Below are positions 18,168 to 27,009 of a DNA stretch of 64,000 bases, piece by piece. The notes under the pieces were generated by a model. It was not told where the DNA came from. It saw only the letters and a list, made by a program, of their open reading frames with translations, and did not search any database. Each line of letters opens with the position of its first letter. The stretch's first letter is position 1. The DNA is from Pseudooceanicola onchidii (GTDB lineage Bacteria; Pseudomonadota; Alphaproteobacteria; Rhodobacterales; Rhodobacteraceae): the NCBI RefSeq assembly GCF_004959925.1, contig NZ_SPUW01000003.1, positions 558,001 through 622,000 of the forward strand, written 5' to 3'. Both the position numbers and the translations under genes were made by a program.

Positions 18168-18252
18168 TTAGACAGAAAGACCGCAGTCCAAATTCACCAA
18201 TTGTCGCTGACAGGAAGCCCGAACCGATCCGGTTTGCGGCAACGGAGGCCCC

Positions 18253-19395
18253 ATGCGCATTGCCCTCATCGCCCATATTCGGCACCCGATCACCACGCCG
18301 TTTATGGGAGGCATGGAAGCCCATTCATACGCATTGGCATCGGCCCTACGCGACCGGGGGCACGACATCACGCTGTTCGCGTCTGGCGACAGCAAACCGC
18401 CAACAGGTGTTGGGCTGCATCCGATCGTAGAACGTCATTACGACCTTGATTTCCCATGGCACCGCTTCCACGGGACCGACGCGTTGAACGCTCATTTGGA
18501 CGCGGCATTCGAAGCAATACTGAACCCATTGCGCGACGGCGGGTTCGACGTCATTCATAACAACTCGCTTCATCGATATCCCCCCCGGATGGCACGAAGG
18601 GACCGGGTGCCGATGCTGACCTCACTGCACGTGCCGCCGTTTGACGCGTTGCGTCGGGCCGTCCATGCCTCCGGTGCCGCATGGAACCGGTTTACCGTTT
18701 GCTCGAGTGAACAGTTGAAGGTTTGGTCGTCCGCGACCTCCGAGCTGCCTTTGCATATCGCTTATAACGGCATCGACACGGCACGGTGGTCCTTCCGACC
18801 CCAAGGGGACGGAACCGCAGTTTGGTTCGGTCGTATCACTCCCAACAAGGGGACGGCGGAAGCCGTTCGTGCCGCGCGCTACGCTGGGCTGGCGCTCAGG
18901 ATTTTCGGGCCGGTGGAAGATCAGGCCTACTTCGATCAGGCAGTGGCGCCGTTCCTCGGGCCGACGATCGCCTATTGCGGAAACCTTGATCCGGACATGC
19001 TGGCAGACGCCGTTTCACGAGCCTCTGTCTGTCTTTTTACCCCACGCTGGAACGAACCCTTCGGCCTCGCCGCCGTCGAAGCCATGTCTTGCGGCGTTCC
19101 GGTGGTGGCCTTCGATGCAGGCGCCGTGTCGGAGGTCGTCGGCGAGGGCGGAGTCATCGTCGAAGAAGGGGATGTGGTCGGACTGGCGGCCGCAGCGCTA
19201 AGGGCCATGCGCTTGGACCGCCATGACGTCCGGCAGCTGACAGTCAGCCGCTTCGGTCTCGAGACGATGATTGACCGCTATGAGGAGCTCTACCGCCTTT
19301 GCATTGCGGAACGCGACACTCCGGCACCCGACGTTGAATTCCCACCAATCGAACTTCCGGCTTCGGCCGCTGTGCTGCCCCTCGCAGCCGAATAA
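18253..19395 (+). CDS. Family 4 glycosyltransferase
   Basis: A 380-residue GT-B transferase. The N-terminal glycine loop reads ITTPFMGGMEAHSYALASAL; donor-domain segments are AVWFGRITPNKG and the EX7E motif NEPFGLAAVEAM followed by SCGVPVVAFDAG. The closest visible type is the UDP-glucose/mannose GT4 group. GGAGG precedes the ATG. It heads a unit with katE (24-bp gap) and the next small gene. An Ala/Pro-rich C-terminal tail (about 355-380) carries no known motif. Acceptor unknown. Confidence 0.82.
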   Translation: MRIALIAHIRHPITTPFMGGMEAHSYALASALRDRGHDITLFASGDSKPPTGVGLHPIVERHYDLDFPWHRFHGTDALNAHLDAAFEAILNPLRDGGFDVIHNNSLHRYPPRMARRDRVPMLTSLHVPPFDALRRAVHASGAAWNRFTVCSSEQLKVWSSATSELPLHIAYNGIDTARWSFRPQGDGTAVWFGRITPNKGTAEAVRAARYAGLALRIFGPVEDQAYFDQAVAPFLGPTIAYCGNLDPDMLADAVSRASVCLFTPRWNEPFGLAAVEAMSCGVPVVAFDAGAVSEVVGEGGVIVEEGDVVGLAAAALRAMRLDRHDVRQLTVSRFGLETMIDRYEELYRLCIAERDTPAPDVEFPPIELPASAAVLPLAAE

Positions 19396-19419
19396 TCCAA
19401 CCCCAAAAGGAGCATGACC

Positions 19420-21540
19420 ATGGCGAAGGCCGCGACCAAAACGAAATCGAAGACTCCCGCGAAAGCGACGAAATCCACGGTGAACCAGCCGCAGACGATT
19501 TACGGGGAGGGCGGCGAGACGCACCAAACCGCCGGGGGCGACGTGCCGGTGATGACGACTTCTCAGGGTGTCCCGGTGTCCGACGATCAGAACACGCTGC
19601 GGCAGGGCGCGCGCGGCCCGGCGCTGATGGAGGACTTCCACTTCCGCGAGAAGATGTTCCACTTTGACCATGAGCGCATTCCGGAACGCGTCGTGCATGC
19701 GCGGGGCTATGCTGCGCACGGATATTTCGAAACGCTGGACCCGATCCCCGATCTGACCCGCGCCGATATCTTCCAGCGCAAGGGTGAGAAGACGCCGGTA
19801 TTCTGCCGGTTCTCGACTGTGGCGGGGAACAAGGGGTCGGCAGATCTCGCCCGCGACGTGCGCGGCTTTGCGGTGAAGTTCTACACTCAGGAGGGCAACT
19901 GGGACCTCGTCGGCAATAACATCCCGGTGTTTTTTATCCAGGATGCGATGAAGTTTCCCGATCTCATCCATGCTGCCAAACAGGAGCCCGACCGCGGCTT
20001 TCCGCAGGCGCAGACCGCCCACGACAATTTCTGGGATTTCGTGTCGTTGATGCCCGAGGCCATGCACATGGTCATGTGGGCCATGTCCGACCGGGCCATC
20101 CCCCGCTCTTTCCGGTTCATGGAAGGGTTCGGGGTGCACACCTTCCGCTTTGTGAATGCGGATGGCAAATCCTCTTACGTGAAATTCCACTGGAAGCCGA
20201 AGCAGGGCCTTCAGTCGGTCACCTGGGACGAGGCGCTGAAGATCAACGGCGCGGACCCGGACTTCCACCGGCGTGATCTTTGGAACGCGATCCAGAGCGG
20301 AGATTATCCGGAGTGGGAGCTGGGCGTTCAGGTGTTCGACGACGAATTCGCCGACAGCTTCCCCTTCGATATCCTCGACGCGACCAAGCTGATCCCGGAA
20401 GAGGATGTTCCCGTTCGCATCATCGGCAGGATGGTGCTGGACCGTGTCGTCGATAACTTCTTTGCCGAGACCGAGCAGGTTGCCTTCTGCACGCAGAACA
20501 TCGTGCCGGGCATAGATTTCACCAATGACCCGCTGCTTCAGGGCCGTAACTTCTCTTACCTCGATACGCAGATCAAAAGGCTCGGCGGACCGAACTTTAC
20601 GCATATCCCTATCAACGCACCGAAATGCCCGTTCCATCATTTCCAGCAGGATGGCCACATGGCAATGCACAACCCCAAGGGCCGTGCGAACTATGAACCC
20701 AATTCCTGGGGCGGAGCCGAGGGCGGTCCGAGGGAGGCTCCTGAAACCGGCTTCCGATCTGTTCAGACCGAAGCGGAAGGGGTCAAAGACAGAGTGCGGC
20801 CAGAGCTGTTCGCAGATCATTACAGTCAGGCGCGCCAATTCTACCTCAGCCAGACTGAGGTTGAGCAGATGCACATCGCCGATGCCTTGGTTTTTGAGCT
20901 TAGCAAAGTTGAAACAAATGCGATTCGTGAACGCCTACTTTCGCATTTGCCGAATATCGATGAGGGGCTTGCCCAGTCGGTGGCGGACGGGCTGGGGATG
21001 GAGGTCCCGAAGCCTGCAAAACCTGCCCGTGAAAGGGTTGATGGACTGGCGGAGTCGACTGCGCTCAGCATCCTGAAGAACGGCCCGGATAGTTTCGCAG
21101 GTCGTAAGCTGGGCGTCCTGATCAGCGACGGGGCAGACGCGAAGCTGTTGGAGGCCCTCAAGAAAGGTGCGGAAAAGGCGGGGGCTGTCATCGCGCTGGT
21201 GGGCCCAAGGGTCGGAAGCGTGACGCTCTCTGACGGGTCCAGTGTCGAAGCGGACGAGAAAATCGACGGTGGACCATCTGTCCTGTTCGATGCGGTCGCG
21301 GTGCTGGTGTCCGAAAAGGGTGCGGAGAAGTTCGCCGGAAGTCACCCTGCAAAGACCTGGGTCGCGGACGCATTTGCGCACAAAAAATTCATGATGGTCA
21401 CCGACGAGGCTCTGCCGTTCCTCAAGAAGGCTGGCCTGCCTGACGAACCGGATGGCGGGATGTTCTTCGCGAAGGACATAAAGCCGTCGGCGTTCTTCAA
21501 AGAATGCGCAGCGCTGCGGTTCTGGGACCGATCGGCCTGA
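19420..21540 (+). CDS. katE: Large-subunit catalase HPII type
   Basis: Haem catalase that dismutates hydrogen peroxide. At about 706 residues it belongs to the large-subunit clade: a Lys/Ala/Thr-rich N-terminal arm, catalase core (active-site His in [32 protein letters not shown], haem-ligand region [19 protein letters not shown]) and a C-terminal flavodoxin/DJ-1-like domain from about 560 ([20 protein letters not shown]). AAAGGAG lies 7 bases before the ATG at 19420; the ATG at 19414 is too close to it. It is co-transcribed with the GT4 gene, from the putative stress promoter at 18141. Confidence 0.94.
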   Translation: MAKAATKTKSKTPAKATKSTVNQPQTIYGEGGETHQTAGGDVPVMTTSQGVPVSDDQNTLRQGARGPALMEDFHFREKMFHFDHERIPERVVHARGYAAHGYFETLDPIPDLTRADIFQRKGEKTPVFCRFSTVAGNKGSADLARDVRGFAVKFYTQEGNWDLVGNNIPVFFIQDAMKFPDLIHAAKQEPDRGFPQAQTAHDNFWDFVSLMPEAMHMVMWAMSDRAIPRSFRFMEGFGVHTFRFVNADGKSSYVKFHWKPKQGLQSVTWDEALKINGADPDFHRRDLWNAIQSGDYPEWELGVQVFDDEFADSFPFDILDATKLIPEEDVPVRIIGRMVLDRVVDNFFAETEQVAFCTQNIVPGIDFTNDPLLQGRNFSYLDTQIKRLGGPNFTHIPINAPKCPFHHFQQDGHMAMHNPKGRANYEPNSWGGAEGGPREAPETGFRSVQTEAEGVKDRVRPELFADHYSQARQFYLSQTEVEQMHIADALVFELSKVETNAIRERLLSHLPNIDEGLAQSVADGLGMEVPKPAKPARERVDGLAESTALSILKNGPDSFAGRKLGVLISDGADAKLLEALKKGAEKAGAVIALVGPRVGSVTLSDGSSVEADEKIDGGPSVLFDAVAVLVSEKGAEKFAGSHPAKTWVADAFAHKKFMMVTDEALPFLKKAGLPDEPDGGMFFAKDIKPSAFFKECAALRFWDRSA

Positions 21541-21552
21541 TGGACGTTGGTC

Positions 21553-22206
21553 ATGCTTGAGTTCATCCGCCAGAACTCTGAGCTTGTGCAGATCGGGGCC
21601 AGCCTGACGACGACGGTCGTCTGGCTGGTCTACCTGCACGTTCTTCTCAAGGGTTTCCGCGATCAACGCAGGTCGAGCCTATTGATCAACCGCGGGGGCG
21701 GCGAGGATTTGCATGCGCGCTGCCTGATTTCAAACATGGGGGCTCAACCGGCCTACCTTCTGGACGTTCTGGCTGGCATCGAAACGAAAGATGGCCCCGG
21801 TGTCGCAAGCGTCGTGGATCGGCAAGAGCTTCGTCGTGAGGAACTTGAACGGCCAACCGAGATGACAGGCCAGGGGCCTCTGCCAAGTGGCGGCTACGTC
21901 GATATCGGTTCGTTCCGGGATATCCTGGACCGGGCCGGGTATGACCTGTCGAATGGACGGTCTCCGCAGGCCACACTGAAACTGGTTTCGGTCGCCGCGA
22001 CGAACCAAGCGTCGCAGATCGTGGCTGCCGTGAGAGAGTTTGACGTCTGGGAGGACGGAGCGACGATCACAGTCCGTTCCCGGACTCTTGAGGCGAGACA
22101 GGTCCGGTCCCGATCCGCACGGCGCAGAGTTCGCAGCGTGCTGGAAAAGCTTCAGTGCGGCAAATATGGTTCGGCCCAGATCGCTACGGATTTGCAGCAC
22201 GTGTGA
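21553..22206 (+). CDS. Hypothetical membrane-anchored protein
   Basis: A 217-residue protein with one hydrophobic segment near the N-terminus (about 12-35, IGASLTTTVVWLVYLHVLL) followed by a soluble, cytosolic-looking domain rich in Arg at the C-terminus. No family recognised. It starts 12 bp after the katE stop and is probably in the same unit. TTG at 21547 is an alternative start two codons earlier. Similar short-anchor proteins occur beside stress genes in Rhodobacterales, but I cannot assign a function. Confidence 0.65.
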   Translation: MLEFIRQNSELVQIGASLTTTVVWLVYLHVLLKGFRDQRRSSLLINRGGGEDLHARCLISNMGAQPAYLLDVLAGIETKDGPGVASVVDRQELRREELERPTEMTGQGPLPSGGYVDIGSFRDILDRAGYDLSNGRSPQATLKLVSVAATNQASQIVAAVREFDVWEDGATITVRSRTLEARQVRSRSARRRVRSVLEKLQCGKYGSAQIATDLQHV

Positions 22207-22223
22207 CAAAGTCAGACAGAGCG

Positions 22224-22248
22224 GGAACTAAACCGTCTCGGGGCTGTT
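22224..22248 (+). promoter_or_regulatory. Putative EcfG promoter upstream of kaiC-kinase pair
   Basis: GGAAC at 22224-22228, a 17-base spacer, GTT at 22246-22248, 40 bases before the ATG at 22289. Fourth element with identical spacing in this block. Confidence 0.58.
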
Positions 22249-22288
22249 TCTGTTACGAGAAGCCTCGCAGAAACGGTTGGAATATGGC

Positions 22289-23788
22289 ATGACGATTTAC
22301 GAAGACTCTCGGGCAACGACTGGCATCACTGGCTTGGATGCCGTGCTGCGCGGGGGTCTTACACCCAATCGACTGTATCTTGTTGAAGGGACGCCCGGTG
22401 CTGGCAAGACCACGCTTGCCCTCCAGTTCCTGATGGCGGGTATCCGGTCTGATCTCTCGGGACTTTACGTAACGCTGTCGGAAACCAGCGATGAATTGCT
22501 GGCTGTTGCCGCGTCCCATGGCTGGTCGCTTGACGGTCTGGACATCTTCGAAATGGCTGACGAGGCCGATTTTGCTTTGGATCAGGACCAATCGCTTCTG
22601 CACTCAAGCGATGTCGAACTGGGCGAAACTGTGCGAGGAATTCTAAATCGCGTCGAGGAGACGGACCCGCGTCTGGTCATTCTCGACAGCCTCTCAGAGC
22701 TCAGGTTGCTGTCGCAAAGCCCGTTGCGCTATCGTCGGCAAATCATGGCACTCAAGCATCATTTTGCCAAACGCAACTGCACGGTGTTGATGCTTGATGA
22801 TCGAACGGCCGATCCGGGCGATCTCCAACTGCACTCCTTGGCTCATGGCGTCATCAGCCTTGAACAACTGGCCAGTGAGTTCGGGGCCGAACGCCGCAGA
22901 TTGCGGATCGTGAAGATGCGCGGGATGAAATACTACGGCGGCTATCACGACTTCACAATCGAACGCGGCGGCTTGCAGGTATATCCTCGGCTTGTGGCCG
23001 CAGACCACGAAACCGCCTTTTCCAGCACACCCATTTCGACCGGATTGAACGGGTTGGACGCGCTCTTGGGCGACGGATTGGTCCCGGGCACCAATGCACT
23101 GCTTTCGGGGCCGGCGGGGGTTGGCAAGACCACAACAGCCGTAAGATGTATGCTGTCCGCACTGGAACGTGGCGAAAAGGCCGCGTATTTCCTGTTCGAC
23201 GAAAGGCTCGGCACGTTGGTGCAGCGCTGCAAAGCGTTGGATATGGACCTGACACCCTATGTCGAAAATGGTCAGCTTATCATCCGACAAATCGACCCGG
23301 CGGAGCTGACACCCGGCCAGTTCGCCGGTGAAGTGCGGGCAAGTGTTGAGGAGCACCACGCGACGGTTGTCGGCATCGACAGTCTGAACGCCTATCTGCA
23401 CGCGATGCCGAGTGACACCTACTTGATGCTTCAGATGCACGAGCTGCTGAGCTATCTCGCACAGCGTGGCGTCGTATCACTTCTGATCGTCGGGCATCAT
23501 GGGATCACCGGCGATCTCAGGTCAGACATCGATATCAGCTACCTTGCGGACACGGTGATGTTGCTGAGGTTCTTCGAGGCAGAAGGTCACCTTCGGAAAT
23601 CCATCGCCGTCATCAAGACCCGCACGTCGGATCACGAACGGTCCATCCGGGAATTCCGCATCGACAAGAACGGCGTGACCATCGGAGAGCCGATCACCAA
23701 TTTCAGCGGCATCCTGTCCGGCAGCCCGGTTTACGGGCGCCCCAAGGACGATCTGATGAACCTCAGGCCAGACGAGGGTCGCTCGTGA
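22289..23788 (+). CDS. KaiC-like double RecA-fold ATPase
   Basis: A 499-residue tandem KaiC protein. Domain CI has Walker A GTPGAGKTT at 34-42 and LVILDSLSEL as Walker B; domain CII has Walker A GPAGVGKTT near residue 275 and VVGIDSLNAYL. The CII region equivalent to the cyanobacterial phosphorylation site (ISTITDT) reads ISYLADT, so the serine is kept and the threonine is Tyr. No kaiA or kaiB lies nearby. Its stop overlaps the GTG of the hybrid kinase (4 bp), implying the ATPase and kinase work together as a signalling switch, as suggested for non-cyanobacterial Kai proteins tied to stress resistance. Start at 22289 is uncertain; TTG at 22277 is in frame. Confidence 0.85.
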   Translation: MTIYEDSRATTGITGLDAVLRGGLTPNRLYLVEGTPGAGKTTLALQFLMAGIRSDLSGLYVTLSETSDELLAVAASHGWSLDGLDIFEMADEADFALDQDQSLLHSSDVELGETVRGILNRVEETDPRLVILDSLSELRLLSQSPLRYRRQIMALKHHFAKRNCTVLMLDDRTADPGDLQLHSLAHGVISLEQLASEFGAERRRLRIVKMRGMKYYGGYHDFTIERGGLQVYPRLVAADHETAFSSTPISTGLNGLDALLGDGLVPGTNALLSGPAGVGKTTTAVRCMLSALERGEKAAYFLFDERLGTLVQRCKALDMDLTPYVENGQLIIRQIDPAELTPGQFAGEVRASVEEHHATVVGIDSLNAYLHAMPSDTYLMLQMHELLSYLAQRGVVSLLIVGHHGITGDLRSDIDISYLADTVMLLRFFEAEGHLRKSIAVIKTRTSDHERSIREFRIDKNGVTIGEPITNFSGILSGSPVYGRPKDDLMNLRPDEGRS

Positions 23789-26178
23789 ACCTCGCGGTGT
23801 CGAGCGGTCTGCAACAGGACGTGCAAACGCACGGCCCTGAAATCGCGATCTACGCGCCGCACGGGCGGGACGCTCAGGTCGCCGCGCGACTATTCGCGGA
23901 ACAGGGCATAGGGTCTTTCATTGCCAGGGATCTCGACAGCCTGTTGTCGTCAATGACGACAGACCTCGGCGCGGTCTTGCTGACCGAAGAGACGTTGAAC
24001 AGTCATAATACCGAAAGCCTACACGACGCTTTGGCCGGGCAACCTGCATGGTCCGACTTGCCCTTCATCGTGCTGGCTATCGGAAGCGAACAATCGCGGT
24101 CAGACACCGCGCGCAAGCGGATCGATGCCTTGGGCAACGTCGTTCTTTTGACCCGTCCCATGCATGCGGAAGAGCTGCTCCGCGCGGTCAAGTCGGCCCT
24201 CAAGGCCCGGCGTCGCCAGTTCGAAGCGCGTGACCGCATGGAAGAGCTGTTGATGCGGGAAAAGCAGCTGCGCGAGAGCGAAGCGAAATTCCATACGATT
24301 GCAAACTCCGTGGACCAGATGATCTGGTCGACACTGCCAGACGGGTTTCACGACTATTACAACGACCGCTGGTATGAATACACAGGGGTTCCCGAAGGCT
24401 CGACGGATGGTGAGGCCTGGAACGGGATGTTCCACCCCGAAGATCAGGACCGTGCATGGTCGGTGTGGCGCCACTCTCTTGCCACCGGCGAACCTTACGA
24501 GATCGAATACCGTTTGCGCCACAGGTCAGGTGACTATCGTTGGGTGCTTGGCCGGGCAAAGGCGGTCCGCGACGAAACGGGCAAAATCATCCGGTGGTAT
24601 GGATCCTGCACGGATATCCACGATGATATCATGGCCCGGGAAGCCGCGGTTCACGACCTGACGCGCCAACGGGATCAGGCTTGGAACCTCAGTCTGGACT
24701 TGATGGCGGTCACCTCGCGATCGGGCTCGATGGAGCTTTTGAACCAATCGTGGAGCACCTTGCTGGGGTGGGACGTCGAGGACCTGCGCGGTCGGCGCTT
24801 TGCCCGGCTTGTGCATCCAGATGATCTGTCCACTGCGAAGTCCGCGTTTCGTCATGTCATGTCCACCCCCGTCGCCAATCCGGTCGAGTTCCGCCTCAGA
24901 CACAGTGACGGCAGTTACAGGTGGTTTGCCTGGACCGCCTCGGGCCACGAGGATCGCATCTTTGCAACCGGCCGCGATGTGACAGAGAGACGTGAAAAGG
25001 ATGCAGCGCTCGCCACCGCCCAGGAAGCGCTCAGGCAGAGCCAGAAGCTGGATATGATCGGCCAACTGACCGGCGGCGTGGCGCACGATTTCAACAATCT
25101 GCTCGCGGCCATTCGGTCCAGCCTGGAGCTTGCGCGTCGCAGGCTGTCCGCTGATTCAGATGTCGCCCGCTATCTCAACAACGCCATTGCCGCTGCTGAT
25201 CGCGGTGCGGGATTGACCCAACGCATGTTGGCTTTCGCCCGGAAACAGGAACTCCACTTTGATGCGGTCGAAGTCCAGCGTTTGCTTCCAGACCTGAAAG
25301 ATTTGCTCCAGCGGTCGTTAGGTCCACAAGTCGATCTGGTTTTCGACATCCCTGATGACCTGCCAAGTGTTCTTGTCGATGCCAACCAGCTCGAGATGGC
25401 AATTCTCAACCTTTCCGTAAATGGTCGTGACGCTATGGAGGGTTCAGGGCGCCTCTCTTTTTCCGCTCGGCAGGTCTCGGATGCAGGGGGGGCCGATCTG
25501 AAGGCGGGAAACTATGTCGTGGTGTCGGTTACGGACACGGGGTGCGGCATGGACGCCGAAACACTTGAGCGTGCATTTGAGCCATTTTTCACGACCAAGG
25601 GCGTCGGCAAGGGCACCGGGTTAGGTCTGTCGATGGTCCATGGCCTGGCGGCGCAGTCCGGCGGCGTGTTCCGAATGGACAGTGTGGTCGGGCGTGGCAC
25701 CACGGCTTTTCTCTACCTTCCGATCGTCGAAAGCGTGCCAAGTGTAGATCAGGAATGCGACCACCCTGTATCATCGAACCAGACAAAGACAGATAGGAAA
25801 CTCACGATATTGGCTGTCGACGATGACCTTCTGGTGTCCATGGGCACTGTCGGAATGCTCGAAGACATGGGCCACGAAGTTTTGGAGGCAAGCTCCGGGG
25901 CACAAGCGTTGGATATCTTTGCGAGTCGGCCGGATATCGACATGGTCATAACGGATCAAGCAATGCCAAAGATGACAGGCCTCGAATTGGCGAAAGCGCT
26001 GCATCAATCCAATCCAGGCATGCCAGTTATTCTGGCGACCGGATACGCGGACCTACCGGAGGGTGCATCTGGAGATATCACGGCGAAACTCGATAAGCCG
26101 TTTTCGGAAGCCAACCTAAAGTCCGTAATCTCTTCAGTTGTGGAGAATGTCGCGCCGGACCGTGCCACGCAGTCGTAG
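23785..26178 (+). CDS. Hybrid PAS-PAS histidine kinase with C-terminal receiver
   Basis: A 797-residue soluble kinase. Order: pseudo-receiver-like segment (about 15-130), coiled linker, PAS/PAC 1 (about 165-275, HRSGDYRWVLGRAKAV), PAS 2 (about 290-405, LRHSDGSYRWFAWTAS), HisKA with the phospho-His in GGVAHDFNNLLAAI (about 430-445), HATPase (NLSVNGRDAM, DTGCGMDAETLERAFEPFF, GKGTGLGLSMVHGL) and a receiver (VDDDLLVSMG, phospho-Asp in VITDQAMPKMTGLE, ending near 795). GTG start overlaps kaiC. The N-terminal module lacks the acidic cluster of true receivers and probably docks a partner, possibly KaiC. Confidence 0.9.
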   Translation: MNLAVSSGLQQDVQTHGPEIAIYAPHGRDAQVAARLFAEQGIGSFIARDLDSLLSSMTTDLGAVLLTEETLNSHNTESLHDALAGQPAWSDLPFIVLAIGSEQSRSDTARKRIDALGNVVLLTRPMHAEELLRAVKSALKARRRQFEARDRMEELLMREKQLRESEAKFHTIANSVDQMIWSTLPDGFHDYYNDRWYEYTGVPEGSTDGEAWNGMFHPEDQDRAWSVWRHSLATGEPYEIEYRLRHRSGDYRWVLGRAKAVRDETGKIIRWYGSCTDIHDDIMAREAAVHDLTRQRDQAWNLSLDLMAVTSRSGSMELLNQSWSTLLGWDVEDLRGRRFARLVHPDDLSTAKSAFRHVMSTPVANPVEFRLRHSDGSYRWFAWTASGHEDRIFATGRDVTERREKDAALATAQEALRQSQKLDMIGQLTGGVAHDFNNLLAAIRSSLELARRRLSADSDVARYLNNAIAAADRGAGLTQRMLAFARKQELHFDAVEVQRLLPDLKDLLQRSLGPQVDLVFDIPDDLPSVLVDANQLEMAILNLSVNGRDAMEGSGRLSFSARQVSDAGGADLKAGNYVVVSVTDTGCGMDAETLERAFEPFFTTKGVGKGTGLGLSMVHGLAAQSGGVFRMDSVVGRGTTAFLYLPIVESVPSVDQECDHPVSSNQTKTDRKLTILAVDDDLLVSMGTVGMLEDMGHEVLEASSGAQALDIFASRPDIDMVITDQAMPKMTGLELAKALHQSNPGMPVILATGYADLPEGASGDITAKLDKPFSEANLKSVISSVVENVAPDRATQS

Positions 26179-26257
26179 GCAGTTTGTGACTGCTACCGGA
26201 AGTGAAAGCGCCCCTTTTAGCGCGTTCATTGAGAAAGACTACCCGTCGGACAGAGTG

Positions 26258-26671
26258 TCAGAACGCGTCATCGAAAGGGAGCGCGGCGATTTCTTCATCG
26301 GTCGGACGAGGGCGACTGTAATCGCGTGCCGGAGCGTATTTGCCGTGCATCGCATCATAGACCCGTCGGATGCTGCTTAGCTGTTGGTGCGCTGACATTT
26401 CGTGCCGATATGCTGGACAAGTGTCGTAAACATCGCCGCCCGTCGGAGCGACGGTGTAACCCAGCGCCTGGAGCGCTTCTGTTGCTTCTTCGCGAAGCAT
26501 GCGTCTCGTGGCCTGATCTTCACAGCCGACTACGACATGAGAGAGGACACCCGGTTCAGCGCTGTAGTTTCGGTCAACACAAATACCGAAGGCCTTGTCT
26601 ACGTGTCGGCTAATGAGCCAAACGAAAACATCCCGCAGGTCGAGAGAGAGTTCGTATCGTCTATCGGCCAT
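26258..26671 (-). CDS. Hypothetical protein, 137 residues
   Basis: No family recognised. The protein is soluble and acidic at the C-terminus (PTDEEIAALPFDDAF), with one Cys-containing stretch HVVVGCEDQATRRML and a central LGYTVAPTGGDVYD. It is convergent with the hybrid kinase. No good ribosome site precedes the ATG. A minus-strand GGAAC-N16-GTT (26789 down to 26766) lies upstream, one base shorter than the other stress promoter candidates, which gives modest support that it is a real gene of the stress block. Confidence 0.5.
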   Translation of the reverse strand: MADRRYELSLDLRDVFVWLISRHVDKAFGICVDRNYSAEPGVLSHVVVGCEDQATRRMLREEATEALQALGYTVAPTGGDVYDTCPAYRHEMSAHQQLSSIRRVYDAMHGKYAPARDYSRPRPTDEEIAALPFDDAF

Positions 26672-27009
26672 GTCGGGTTCGATCTTTCCCGATGTTTATT
26701 TTACTTTCCAACGAAACCGCCCCTTCATCGAACGTCGTCGGGGCAAAATGCTCGATATTGAGCACAACGCCATCGCCAAGAACTGTTCCGAACTTTGGGA
26801 GCTGCGACGTATTTTAGTATCAATATAGCAAGTGATTGAGGTCACGGATACGTCTCCGTTCGAGCTTACCGGAGTTGAACGCGTCCGCCGCGGGTCAGAA
26901 CGGATGGTGGCATGTGGCACCGGTATCAAGAAGTTCGCGGGTCATTTGCAAGTAGGAGAGCACGTCGAAACTCTTGGACCCAAGTAGTGCGCGATGACGG
27001 CTGGGGAGA
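26672..27009. other. Intergenic, no gene seen
   Basis: About 340 bases, AT-richer than the surroundings, between the 137-residue gene and the end of the interrupted recombinase-partner gene. Short frames here look random. The only structured element is the weak minus-strand GGAAC-N16-GTT at 26766-26789. This is a plausible boundary between the stress block and the mobile block. Confidence 0.4.

Noticed and set aside
19198-20874. A 558-codon minus-strand frame over katE
   Set aside because: It is complementary to a well-identified catalase and has His/Arg/Val-rich shadow composition.
21041-21060. TGATGGACTGG in katE matching 11 bases of the dusA att core
   Set aside because: It encodes a catalase segment (RVDGLAEST) that fits the family; the match does not extend, so it is chance.
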